From Litoditis marina (lineage: Eukaryota > Nematoda > Chromadorea > Rhabditida > Rhabditidae): a stretch of DNA of 64,000 nucleotides. The notes beneath the pieces are model-generated. The model worked only from the letters and a program-made list of their open reading frames with translations. It did no database searches and was not told the DNA's origin. Where the stretch lies: positions 1 to 64,000 of the forward strand of contig CAXIWQ010000181.1 of assembly GCA_964036275.1 (NCBI GenBank), written 5' to 3'. Of this stretch, positions 10,609 to 23,508 are shown piece by piece; position 1 is the stretch's first letter; the number at the start of each line of letters is the position of its first letter. Made by a program: the position numbers and the translations under genes.

Positions 10609-13600
10609 TTTTTTCTGTAGCTGCAAGGCAAAGAGTCAATAACCGCGTTAATTCGTATTTTGTGGCTGTGTGCCACAGAAAAGATAGTTGTATTAGGTTT
10701 TTGTAGTTGGGAGCAGCAGACTTGATTGCCGTATGAGTTTTTTTTCTGTAACTGCAAGCCGAAGAGTCGATAACCGCGTTAATTCGTATTTCGTGGCTGT
10801 GCGCCACAGAATAGATAATCGTATTAGGTTTTTGTAGCTGGGAGCAACAGACTTGATAGCCGTATAAACTTTTTTCTGTAGCTGCAAGGCAAAGAGTCAA
10901 TAACCGCGTTAATTTGTCTTTTGTGGTTGTGCGCCACAGAATATAAAGTCGTATTAGGTTTTTGTAGTTGGGAGCAACAGACTTGATAGCCGTATAAACT
11001 TTTCTCTGTAACTGCAAGCCAAAGAGTCAATAACCGCGTTATTTTGTATTTTATGGCTGTGCGCCACAGAATAGATTGTCGTATTAGGTTTTTGTAGCTG
11101 GGAGCAACAGATTTGATAGCCGTATAAACTTTTTTTCTGTAACTGCAAGCCAAAAAGACGATAACCGCGTTAATTCGTATTTTGTGGCTGTGCGCCACAT
11201 AATAGATAGTCGTATTAGGTTTTTGTATCTGGGAGCAACAGACTTGATAGCCGCATGAACTGTTCTCTGTAGTTGCAAGGCAAAGAGTCGATAACCGCGT
11301 TAATTCGTATTTTGTGGCTGTGCGCCACAGAATAGATTGTCGTATTAGGTTTTTGTAGCTGGGAGCAACATACTCGATAGCCGTATAAACTTTTTTCTGT
11401 AGCTGCACGGTAAATAGTCAATAACCGCGTTAATTTGTCTTTTGTGGCTGTGCGCCACAGAATAGTAAGTCGTATTAGGTTTTTGTAGCTGGGAGCAACA
11501 GACTTGATAGCCGTATAAACGTTTTTTCTGTAGCTGCAAGGCAAAGAGTCAATAACCGCGTTAATTCGTCTTTTGTGGCTGTGTGCCACAGAAAAGATAG
11601 TTGTATTGGGTTTTTCTAGCTGGGAGCAACGTACTTGATAGCCGTATGAACTTTTTTTTGTAGCTGCAAGGCAAAGAGTCAATAACCGCGTTAATTTGTC
11701 TTCTGTGGCTGTGCGCCACAGAACATAAAGTCGTATTAGGTTTTTGTAGCCAGGAGCAACAGACTTGATAGCCGTATAAACTGTTTTCTGTAGCTGCAAG
11801 GCAAAGAGTCGATAACCGCGTTAATTCGTAATTTGTGGCTGTGTGCCACAGAAAAGATAGTTGTATTGGGTTTTTCGAGCTGGGAGCAACATACTTGATA
11901 GCCGTATGAACTTTTTTTTGTAGCTGCAAGGCAAAGAGTCAATAACCGCGTTAATTTGTCTTTTGTGGCTGTGCGCCACAGAACATAAAGTCGTATTAGG
12001 TTTTTCTAGCTGGGAGCAACATACTTGATAGCCGTATAAACTTTTTTCTGTAGCTGCAAGGCAAAGAGTCAATAACCGCGTTAATTCGTATTTTGTGGCT
12101 GTGTGCCACAGAAAAGATAGTTGTATTAGGTTTTTGTAGTTGGGAGCAACAGACTTGATTGCCGTATGAGTTTTTTTTCTGTAACTGCAAGCCGAAGAGT
12201 CGATAACCGCGTTAATTCGTATTTCGTGGCTGTGCGCCACAGAATAGATAATCGTATTAGGTTTTTGTAGCTGGGAGCAACAGACTTGATAGCCGTATAA
12301 ACTTTTTTCTGTAGCTGCAAGGCAAAGAGTCAATAACCGCGTTAATTTGTCTTTTGTGGTTGTGCGCCACAGAATATAAAGTCGTATTAGGTTTTTGTAG
12401 TTGGGAGCAACAGACTTGATAGCCGTATAAACTTTTCTCTGTAACTGCAAGCCAAAGAGTCAATAACCGCGTTATTTTGTATTTTATGGCTGTGCGCCAC
12501 AGAATAGATTGTCGTATTAGGTTTTTGTAGCTGGGAGCAACAGATTTGATAGCCGTATGAACTTTTCTCTGTAACTGCAAGCCAAAGAGACGATAACCGC
12601 GTTAATTCGTATTTTGTGGCTGTGCGCCACATAATAGATAGTCGTATTAGGTTTTTGTATCTGGGAGCAACAGACTTGATAGCCGTATGAACTGTTCTCT
12701 GTAGTTGCAAGGAAAAGAGTCGATAACCGCGTTAATTCGTATTTTGTGGCTGTGCGCCACAGAATAGATTGTCGTATTAGGTTTTTGTAGCTGGGAGCAA
12801 CATACTCGATAGCCGTATAAACTTTTTTCTGTAGCTGCACGGTAAAGAGTCAATAACCGCGTTAATTTGTCTTTTGTGGCTGTGCGCCACAGAATAGTAA
12901 GTCGTATTAGGTTTTTGTAGCTGGGAGCAACAGACTTGATAGCCGTATAAACTTTTTTCTGTAGCTGCAAGGCAAAGAGTCAATAACCGCGTTAATTCGT
13001 CTTTTGTGGCTGTGTGCCACAGAAAAGATAGTTGTATTGGGTTTTTCTAGCTGGGAGCAACGTACTTGATAGCCGTATGAACTTTTTTTGTAGCTGCAAG
13101 GCAAAGAGTCAATAACCGCGTTAATTTGTCTTTTGTGGCTGTGCGCCACAGAACATAAAGTCGTATTAGGCTTTTGTAGCCAGGAGCAACAGACTTGATA
13201 GCCGTATAAACGTTTTTCTGTAGCTGCAAGGCAAAGAGTCGATAACCGCGTTAATTCGTAATTTGTGGCTGTGTGCCACAGAAAAGATAGTTGTATTGGG
13301 TTTTTCGAGCTGGGAGCAACATACTTGATAGCCGTATGAACTTTTTTTTTTGTAGCTGCAAGGCAAAGAGTCAATAACCGCGTTAATTTGTCTTTTGTGG
13401 CTGTGCGCCACAGAACATAAAGTCGTATTAGGTTTTTCTAGCTGGGAGCAACATACTTGATAGCCGTATAAACTTTTTTCTGTAGCTGCAAGGCAAAGAG
13501 TCAATAACCGCGTTAATTCGTATTTTGTGGCTGTGTGCCACAGAAAAAATAGTTGTATTAGGTTTTTGTAGTTGGGAGCAACAGACTTGATTGCCGTATG

Positions 13601-13779
13601 AGTTTTTTTTTTCTGTAACTGCAAGCCGAAGAGTCGATAACCGCGTTAATTCGTATTTCGTGGCTGTGCGCCACAGAATAGATAATCGTATTAGGTTTTT
13701 GTAGCTGGGAGCAACAGACTTGATAGCCGTATAAACTTTTTTCTGTAGCTGCAAGGCAAAGAGTCAATAACCGCGTTAA
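9540..13779 (+). repeat. HOR domain, period about 1,433 bp (11 monomers), 2.96 copies
   Basis: Copies are about 9540-10972, 10973-12405 and 12406-13779. They share an ordered set of marked monomers, including GTAGCCAGGAGC, GTTTTTCGAGCTGGG and GCCACAGAACATAAAG units. Offsets are 1,433 and then 1,432 bp. Small differences include T-run lengths and a unique GCCGCATGAAC at about 11263. Confidence 0.88.
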
Positions 13780-16700
13780 GTCGTCTTTTGTGGCTGTGCG
13801 CCACAGAATATACAGTCGTCTTAGGTTTTTGTATCTGGGAGCAACAGACTTGATAGCCGTATGAACTTTTTTCTGTAGCTGCAAGGCAAAGAGTCAATAA
13901 CCGCGTTAAGTCGTCTTTTGTGGCTGTGCGCCACAGAATATATAGTCGTGTTAGGTCTTTGTAGCTGGGAGCAACATACTTGATAGCCGTATAAACTTTT
14001 TTTTGTAGCTTTACGGCAAAGAGTCAATAACCGCGTTAATTTGTCTTTTGTGGCTGTGCGCCACAGAATATGAAGTCGTATTAGGTTTTTGTAGCTGGGA
14101 GCAACAGACTTGATAGCCGTATAAACTTTTCTCTGTAACTGCAAGCCAAAAAGTCGATAACCGCGTTAATTCGTATTTTGTGGCTGTGCGCCACAGAATA
14201 GATTGTCGTATTAGGTGTTTGTATCTGGGAGCAACAGATTTGATAGCCGTATGAACTTTTCTCTGTAACTGCAAGCCAAAAAGTCGATAACCGCGTTAAT
14301 TCGTATTTTGTGGCTGTGCGCCACAGAATAGATTGTCGTATTAGGTGTTTGTATCTGGGAGCAACAGATTTGATAGCCGTATGAAATATTCTCTGTAACT
14401 GCGAGGCAAAGAGTCAATAACCGCGTTAATTCGTCTTTTGTGGCTGTGCGCCGCAGAATATATAGTCGTATTAGGTTTTTGTAGCTGGGAGCAACAGACT
14501 TGATAGCCGTATGATTTTTTTTTGTAGCTGCAAGTCAAAATGTCAATAACCGCGTTAATTCGTCTTTGTGGCTGTGCGCCACAGAATAGATTGTCGTATT
14601 AGGTTTTTGTAGCTGGGAGCAACAGATTTGATAGCCGTATGAAATGTTCTCTGTAACTGCGAGGCAAAGAGTCAATAACCGCGTTAATTCGTCTTTTGTG
14701 GCTGTGCGCCACAGAATATATAGTCGTATTAGGTTTTTGTAGCTGGAAGCAACAGACTTGATAGCCGTATGAACTGTTCTCTGTAGCTGCAAGCCAACAA
14801 GTCGATAACCGCGATAATTTGTTTTTGTGGCTGTGCGCCACAGAAAAGATTGTCGTATTAGGTTTTTGTAGCCAGGAGCAACAGACTTGATAGCCGTATA
14901 AACGTTTTTCTGTAGCTGCAAGGCAAAGAGTCGATAACCGCGTTAATTCGTAATTTGTGGCTGTGTGCCACAGAAAAGATAGTTGTATTGGGTTTTTCGA
15001 GCTGGGAGCAACATACTTGATAGCCGTATGAACTTTTTTTTTGTAGCTGCAAGGCAAAGAGTCAATAACCGCGTTAATTTGTCTTTTGTGGCTGTGCGCC
15101 ACAGAACATAAAGTCGTATTAGGTTTTTCTAGCTGGGAGCAACATACTTGATAGCCGTATAAACTTTTTTCTGTAGCTGCAAGGCAAAGAGTCAATAACC
15201 GCGTTAATTCGTATTTTGTGGCTGTGTGCCACAGAAAAGATAGTTGTATTAGGTTTTTGTAGTTGGGAGCAACAGACTTGATTGCCGTATGAGTTTTTTT
15301 TTCTGTAACTGCAAGCCGAAGAGTCGATAACCGCGTTAATTCGTATTTCGTGGCTGTGCGCCACAGAATAGATAATCGTATTAGGTTTTTGTAGCTGGGA
15401 GCAACAGACTTGATAGCCGTATAAACTTTTTTCTGTAGCTGCAAGGCAAAGAGTCAATAACCGCGTTAATTTGTCTTTTGTGGTTGTGCGCCACAGAATA
15501 TAAAGTCGTATTAGGTTTTTGTAGTTGGGAGCAACAGACTTGATAGCCGTATGATTTTTTTCTTCTGTAGGTGCAAGGCAAAGAGTCAATAACCGCGTTA
15601 ATTTGTATTTGGTGGATGTGCGCCACAAAATAGATTGTCGTATTAGGTTTTTGTAGCTGGGAGCAACAGACTTGATAGCCGTATGAACTTTTTTCTGTAG
15701 CTGCAAGGCAAAGAGTCAATAACCGCGTTAAGTCGTCTTTTGTGGCTGTGCGCCACAGAATATACAGTCGTCTTAGGTTTTTGTATCTGGGAGCAACAGA
15801 CTTGATAGCCGTATGAACTTTTTTCTGTAGCTGCAAGGCAAAGAGTCAATAACCGCGTTAAGTCGTCTTTTGTGGCTGTGCGCCACAGAATATATAGTCG
15901 TGTTAGGTCTTTGTAGCTGGGAGCAACATACTTGATAGCCGTATAAACTTTTTTTTGTAGCTTTACGGCAAAGAGTCAATAACCGCGTTAATTTGTCTTT
16001 TGTGGCTGTGCGCCACAGAATATGAAGTCGTATTAGGTTTTTGTAGCTGGGAGCAACAGACTTGATAGCCGTATAAACTTTTCTCTGTAACTGCAAGCCA
16101 AAAAGTCGATAACCGCGTTAATTCGTATTTTGTGGCTGTGCGCCACAGAATAGATTGTCGTATTAGGTGTTTGTATCTGGGAGCAACAGATTTGATAGCC
16201 GTATGAACTTTTCTCTGTAACTGCAAGCCAAAAAGTCGATAACCGCGTTAATTCGTATTTTGTGGCTGTGCGCCACAGAATAGATTGTCGTATTAGGTGT
16301 TTGTATCTGGGAGCAACAGATTTGATAGCCGTATGAAATATTCTCTGTAACTGCGAGGCAAAGAGTCAATAACCGCGTTAATTCGTCTTTTGTGGCTGTG
16401 CGCCACAGAATATATAGTCGTATTAGGTTTTTGTAGCTGGGAGCAACAGACTTGATAGCCGTATGATTTTTTTTTGTAGCTGCAAGTCAAAATGTCAATA
16501 ACCGCGTTAATTCGTCTTTGTGGCTGTGCGCCACAGAATAGATTGTCGTATTAGGTTTTTGTAGCTGGGAGCAACAGATTTGATAGCCGTATGAAATGTT
16601 CTCTGTAACTGCGAGGCAAAGAGTCAATAACCGCGTTAATTCGTCTTTTGTGGCTGTGCGCCACAGAATATATAGTCGTATTAGGTTTTTGTAGCTGGAA

Positions 16701-18130
16701 GCAACAGACTTGATAGCCGTATGAACATTTCTCTGTAGATGCAAGCCAACAAGTCGATAACCGCGATAATTTGTTTTTGTGGCTGTGCGCCACAGAATAG
16801 ATTGTCGTATTAGGTTTTTGTAGCTGGGAGCAACAGATTTGATAGCCGTATGAAATATTCTCTGTAGCTGCAAGGCAAAGAGTCGATAACCGCGTCAATT
16901 CGTATTTTGTGGCTGTGCGCCACAGAATAGATAGTCGTATTAGGTTTTTGTAGCTGGGAGCAACATACTTGATAGCCGTATAACCTTTTTCCTGTAGCTG
17001 CACGGCAAAGAGTCAATAACCGCGTTAATTTGTCTTTTGTGGCTGTGCGCCACAGAATATAAAGTCGTATTAGGTTTTTCTAGCTGGGAGCAACATACTT
17101 GATAGCCGTATAAACTTTTTTCTGTAGCTGCAAGGCAAAGAGTCAATAACCGCGTTAATTCGTATTTTGTGGCTGTGTGCCACAGAAAAGATAGTTGTAT
17201 TAGGTTTTTGTAGTTGGGAGCAACAGACTTGATTGCCGTATGAGTTTTTTTTCTGTAACTGCAAGCCGAAGAGAAGATAACCGCGTTAATTCGTATTTCG
17301 TGGCTGTGCGCCACAGAATAGATAATCGTATTAGGTTTTTGTAGCTGGGAGCAACAGACTTGATAGCCGTATGAACTTTTTTCTGTAGCTGCAAGGCAAA
17401 GAGTCAATAACCGCGTTAATTTGTCTTTTGTGGTTGTGCGCCACAGAATATAAAGTCGTATTAGGTTTTTGTAGTTGGGAGCAACAGACTTGATAGCCGT
17501 ATGATTTTTTTCTTCTGTAGGTGCAAGGCAAAGAGTCAATAACCGCGTTAATTTGTATTTGGTGGATGTGCGCCACAAAATAGATTGTCGTATTAGGTTT
17601 TTGTAGCTGGGAGCAACAGACTTGATAGCCGTATGAACTTTTTTCTGTAGCTGCAAGGCAAAGAGTCAATAACCGCGTTAAGTCGTCTTTTGTGGCTGTG
17701 CGCCACAGAATATACAGTCGTCTTAGGTTTTTGTATCTGGGAGCAACAGACTTGATAGCCGTATGAACTTTTTTCTGTAGCTGCAAGGCAAAGAGTCAAT
17801 AACCGCGTTAAGTCGTCTTTTGTGGCTGTGCGCCACAGAATATATAGTCGTGTTAGGTCTTTGTAGCTGGGAGCAACATACTTGATAGCCGTATAAACTT
17901 TTTTTTGTAGCTTTACGGCAAAGAGTCAATAACCGCGTTAATTTGTCTTTTGTGGCTGTGCGCCACAGAATATGAAATCGTATTAGGTTTTTGTAGCTGG
18001 GAGCAACAGACTTGATAGCCGTATAAACTTTTCTCTGTAACTGCAAGCCAAAAAGTCGATAACCGCGTTAATTCGTATTTTGTGGCTGTGCGCCACAGAA
18101 TAGATTGTCGTATTAGGTGTTTGTATCTGG
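13735..18130 (+). repeat. HOR domain, period about 1,952 bp (15 monomers), 2.25 copies
   Basis: Copies are about 13735-15686, 15687-17636 and 17637-18130. Offsets are 1,952 and 1,950 bp. Markers include GTAGCTTTACGG, GGTGTTTGTATCTGGG, and the AAGTCAAAATGTCAATAACC unit. Copies 1 and 2 agree except for a two-monomer patch (about 14845-15110 against 16797-17060) that differs in type without changing the period. Confidence 0.87.
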
Positions 18131-19500
18131 AAGCAACAGACTTGATAGCCGTATGATTTTTTTTTGTAGCTGCAAGTCAAAATGTCAATAACCGCGTTAA
18201 TTCGTCTTTGTGGCTGTGCGCCACAGAATAGATTGTCGTATTAGGTTTTTGTAGCTGGGAGCAACAGATTTGATAGCCGTATGAAATGTTCTCTGTAACT
18301 GCGAGGCAAAGAGTCAATAACCGCGTTAATTCGTCTTTTGTGGCTGTGCGCCACAGAATATATAGTCGTATTAGGTTTTTGTAGCTGGAAGCAACATACT
18401 TGATAGCCGTATGAACTTTTCTCTGTAGCTGCAAGCCAACAAGTCGATAACCGCGATAATTTGTTTTTGTGGCTGTGCGCCACAGAATAGATTGTCGTAT
18501 TAGGTTTTTGTAGCTGGGAGCAACAGATTTGATAGCCGTATGAAATATTCTCTGTAGCTGCAAGGCAAAGAGTCGATAACCGCGTCAATTCGTATTTTGT
18601 GGCTGTGCGCCACAGAATAGATAGTCGTATTAGGTGTTTGTATCTGGGAGCAACAGATTTGATAGCCGTATGAAATATTCTCTGTAACTGCGAGGCAAAG
18701 AGTCAATAACCGCGTTAATTCGTCTTTTGTGGCTGTGCGCCACAGAATATATAGTCGTATTAGGTTTTTGTAGCTGGGAGCAACAGACTTGATAGCCGTA
18801 TGATTTTTTTTTGTAGCTGCAAGTCAAAATGTCAATAACCGCGTTAATTCGTCTTTGTGGCTGTGCGCCACAGAATAGATTGTCGTATTAGGTTTTTGTA
18901 GCTGGGAGCAACAGATTTGATAGCCGTATGAAATGTTCTCTGTAACTGCGAGGCAAAGAGTCAATAACCGCGTTAATTCGTCTTTTGTGGCTGTGCGCCA
19001 CAGAATAGATTGTCGTATTAGGTGTTTGTATCTGGGAGCAACAGATTTGATAGCCGTATGAAATAATCTCTGTAACTGCGAGGCAAAGAGTCAATAACCG
19101 CGTTAATTCGTCTTTTGTGGCTGTGCGCCACAGAATATATAGTCGTATTAGGTTTTTGTAGCTGGGAGCAACAGACTTGATAGCCGTATGATTTTTTTTT
19201 GTAGCTGCAAGTCAAAATGTCAATAACCGCGTTAATTCGTCTTTGTGGCTGTGCGCCACAGAATAGATTGTCGTATTAGGTTTTTGTAGCTGGGAGCAAC
19301 AGATTTGATAGCCGTATGAAATGTTCTTGTAACTGCGAGGCAAAGAGTCAATAACCGCGTTAATTCGTCTTTTGTGGCTGTGCGCCACAGAATATATAGT
19401 CGTATTAGGTTTTTGTAGCTGGAAGCAACAGACTTGATAGCCGTATGAACTTTTCTCTGTAGCTGCAAGCCAACAAGTCGATAACCGCGATAATTTGTTT
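18131..19500 (+). repeat. Rearranged satellite tract with 388-bp (three-monomer) units
   Basis: A three-monomer block at about 18621-19008 is repeated at 19009-19396. It contains the GGTGTTTGTATCTGGG unit, a GAATATATAG unit, and the ATGATTTTTTTTTGTAGC unit with AAGTCAAAATGTC. The same trio exists once at about 16290-16680, so this is a local tandem duplication of part of the preceding HOR. Confidence 0.78.
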
Positions 19501-21300
19501 TTGTGGCTGTGCGCCACAGAATAGATTGTCGTATTAGGTTTTTGTAGCCAGGAGCAACAGACTTGATAGCCGTATAAACGTTTTTCTGTAGCTGCAAGGC
19601 AAAGAGTCGATAACCGCGTTAATTCGTAATTTGTGGCTGTGTGCCACAGAAAAGATAGTTGTATTGGGTTTTTCGAGCTGGGAGCAACATACTTGATAGC
19701 CGTATGAACTTTTTTTTGTAGCTGCAAGGCAAAGAGTCAATAACCGCGTTAATTTGTCTTTTGTGGCTGTGCGCCACAGAACATAAAGTCGTATTAGGTT
19801 TTTCTAGCTGGGAGCAACATACTTGATAGCCGTATAACTTTTTTCTGTAGCTGCAAGGCAAAGAGTCAATAACCGCGTTAATTCGTATTTTGTGGCTGTG
19901 TGCCACAGAAAAGATAGTTGTATTAGGTTTTTGTAGTTGGAGCAACAGACTTGATTGCCGTATGAGTTTTTTTTCTGTAACTGCAAGCCGAAGAGTCGAT
20001 AACCGCGTTAATTCGTATTTCGTGGCTGTGCGCCACAGAATAGATAATCGTATTAGGTTTTTGTAGCTGGGAGCAACAGACTTGATAGCCGTATAAACTT
20101 TTTTCTGTAGCTGCAAGGCAAAGAGTCAATAACCGCGTTAATTTGTCTTTTGTGGTTGTGCGCCACAGAATATAAAGTCGTATTAGGTTTTTGTAGTTGG
20201 GAGCAACAGACTTGATAGCCGTATGATTTTTTTCTTCTGTAGGTGCAAGGCAAAGAGTCAATAACCGCGTTAATTTGTATTTGGTGGATGTGCGCCACAA
20301 AATAGATTGTCGTATTAGGTTTTTGTAGCTGGGAGCAACAGACTTGATAGCCGTATGAACTTTTTTCTGTAGCTGCAAGGCAAAAAGTCAATAACCGCGT
20401 AAGTCGTCTTTTGTGGCTGTGCGCCACAGAATATACAGTCGTCTTAGGTTTTTGTATCTGGGAGCAACAGACTTGATAGCCGTATGAACTTTTTTCTGTA
20501 GCTGCAAGGCAAAGAGTCAATAACCGCGTTAAGTCGTCTTTTGTGGCTGTGCGCCACAGAATATATAGTCGTGTTAGGTCTTTGTAGCTGGGAGCAACAT
20601 ACTTGATAGCCGTATAAACTTTTTTTGTAGCTTTACGGCAAAGAGTCAATAACCGCGTTAATTTGTCTTTTGTGGCTGTGCGCCACAGAATATGAAGTCG
20701 TATTAGGTTTTTGTAGCTGGGAGCAACAGACTTGATAGCCGTATAAACTTTTCTCTGTAACTGCAAGCCAAAAAGTCGATAACCGCGTTAATTCGTATTT
20801 TGTGGCTGTGCGCCACAGAATAGATTGTCGTATTAGGTGTTTGTATCTGGGAGCAACAGATTTGATAGCCGTATGAACTTTTCTCTGTAACTGCAAGCCA
20901 AAAAGTCGATAACCGCGTTAATTCGTATTTTGTGGCTGTGCGCCACAGAATAGATTGTCGTATTAGGTGTTTGTATCTGGGAGCAACAGATTTGATAGCC
21001 GTATGAAATATTCTCTGTAACTGCGAGGCAAAGAGTCAATAACCGCGTTAATTCGTCTTTTGTGGCTGTGCGCCACAGAATATATAGTCGTATTAGGTTT
21101 TTGTAGCTGGGAGCAACAGACTTGATAGCCGTATGATTTTTTTTTGTAGCTGCAAGTCAAAATGTCAATAACCGCGTTAATTCGTCTTTGTGGCTGTGCG
21201 CCACAGAATAGATTGTCGTATTAGGTTTTTGTAGCTGGGAGCAACAGATTTGATAGCCGTATGAAATGTTCTCTGTAACTGCGAGGCAAAGAGTCAATAA
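19500..21300 (+). repeat. Displaced copy of the 1,952-bp type tract
   Basis: The order of marked monomers matches about 14830-16630 at offsets of 4,676 falling to 4,670 bp. The drift comes from several single-base losses within this copy, for example at about 19836, 19940 and 20400. It includes the GTAGCCAGGAGC pair and the GTAGCTTTACGG unit. Confidence 0.8.
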
Positions 21301-23508
21301 CCGCGTTAATTCGTCTTTTGTGGCTGTGCGCCACAGAATATATAGTCGTATTAGGTTTTTGTAGCTGAAGCAACAGACTTGATAGCCGTATGAACTTTTC
21401 TCTGTAGCTGCAAGCCAACAAGTCGATAACCGCGATAATTTGTTTTTGTGGCTGTGCGCCACAGAATAGATTGTCGTATTAGGTTTTTGTAGCTGGGAGC
21501 AACAGATTTGATAGCCGTATGAAATATTCTCTGTAGCTGCAAGGCAAAGAGTCGATAACCGCGTCAATTCGTATTTTGTGGCTGTGCGCCACAGAATAGA
21601 TAGTCGTATTAGGTTTTTGTAGCTGGGAGCAACATACTTGATAGCCGTATAACCTTTTTCCTGTAGCTGCACGGCAAAGAGTCAATAACCGCGTTAATTT
21701 GTCTTTTGTGGCTGTGCGCCACAGAATATAAAGTCGTATTAGGTTTTTCTAGCTGTGAGCAACATACTTGATAGCCGTATAAACTTTTTTCTGTAGCTGC
21801 AAGGCAAAGAGTCAATAACCGCGTTAATTCGTATTTTGTGGCTGTGTGCCACAGAAAAGATAGTTGTATTAGGTTTTTGTAGTTGGGAGCAACAGACTTG
21901 ATTGCCGTATGAGTTTTTTTTTCTGTAACTGCAAGCCGAAGAGTCGATAACCGCGTTAATTCGTATTTCGTGGCTGTGCGCCACAGAATAGATAATCGTA
22001 TTAGGTTTTTGTAGCTGGGAGCAACAGACTTGATAGCCGTATAAACTTTTTTCTGTAGCTGCAAGGCAAAGAGTCAATAACCGCGTTAAGTCGTCTTTTG
22101 TGGCTGTGCGCCACAGAATATACAGTCGTCTTAGGTTTTTGTATCTGGGAGCAACAGACTTGATAGCCGTATGAACTTTTTTTCTGTAGCTGCAAGGCAA
22201 AGAGTCAATAACCGCGTTAAGTCGTCTTTTGTGGCTGTGCGCCACAGAATATATAGTCGTGTTAGGTCTTTGTAGCTGGGAGCAACATACTTGATAGCCG
22301 TATAAACTTTTTTTGTAGCTTTACGGCAAAGAGTCAATAACCGCGTTAATTTGTCTTTTGTGGCTGTGCGCCACAGAATATGAAGTCGTATTAGGTTTTG
22401 TAGCTGGGAGCAACAGACTTGATAGCCGTATAAACTTTTCTCTGTAACTGCAAGCCAAAAAGTCGATAACCGCGTTAATTCGTATTTTGTGGCTGTGCGC
22501 CCACAGAATAGATTGTCGTATTAGGTGTTTGTATCTGGGAGCAACAGACTTGATAGCCGTATGATTTTTTTTTGTAGCTGCAAGTCAAAATGTCAATAAC
22601 CGCGTTAATTCGTCTTTGTGGCTGTGCGCCACAGAATAGATTGTCGTATTAGGTTTTTGTAGCTGGGAGCAACAGATTTGATAGCCGTATGAAATGTTCT
22701 CTGTAACTGCGAGGCAAAGAGTCAATAACCGCGTTAATTCGTCTTTTGTGGCTGTGCGCCACAGAATATATAGTCGTATTAGGTTTTTGTAGCTGAAGCA
22801 ACAGACTTGATAGCCGTATGAACTTTTCTCTGTAGCTGCAAGCCAACAAGTCGATAACCGCGATAATTTGTTTTTGTGGCTGTGCGCCACAGAATAGATT
22901 GTCGTATTAGGTTTTTGTAGCTGGGAGCAACAGATTTGATAGCCGTATGAAATATTCTCTGTAGCTGCAAGGCAAAGAGTCGATAACCGCGTCAATTCGT
23001 ATTTTGTGGCTGTGCGCCACAGAATAGATAGTCGTATTAGGTTTTTGTAGCTGGAGCAACATACTTGATAGCCGTATAACTTTTTTCCTGTAGCTGCACG
23101 GCAAAGAGTCAATAACCGCGTTAATTTGTCTTTTGTGGCTGTGCGCCACAGAATATAAAGTCGTATTAGGTTTTTCTAGCTGGGAGCAACATACTTGATA
23201 GCCGTATAAACTTTTTTCTGTAGCTGCAAGGCAAAGAGTCAATAACCGCGTTAATTCGTATTTTGTGGCTGTGTGCCACAGAAAAGATAGTTGTATTAGG
23301 TTTTTGTAGTTGGGAGCAACAGACTTGATTGCCGTATGAGTTTTTTTTTCTGTAACTGCAAGCCGAAGAGTCGATAACCGCGTTAATTCGTATTTCGTGG
23401 CTGTGCGCCACAGAATAGATAATCGTATTAGGTTTTTGTAGGTGGGAGCAACAGACTTGATAGCCGTATAAACTTTTTTCTGTAGCTGCAAGGCAAAGAG
23501 TCAATAAC
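21115..23508 (+). repeat. HOR pair, period about 1,428 bp (11 monomers)
   Basis: Copy 1 is about 21115-22542 and copy 2 about 22543-23508, the second being incomplete. Both carry the same one-base-short GTAGCTGAAGC form (near 21367 and 22796), which shows that this deletion preceded the duplication or was copied with it. Confidence 0.84.
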
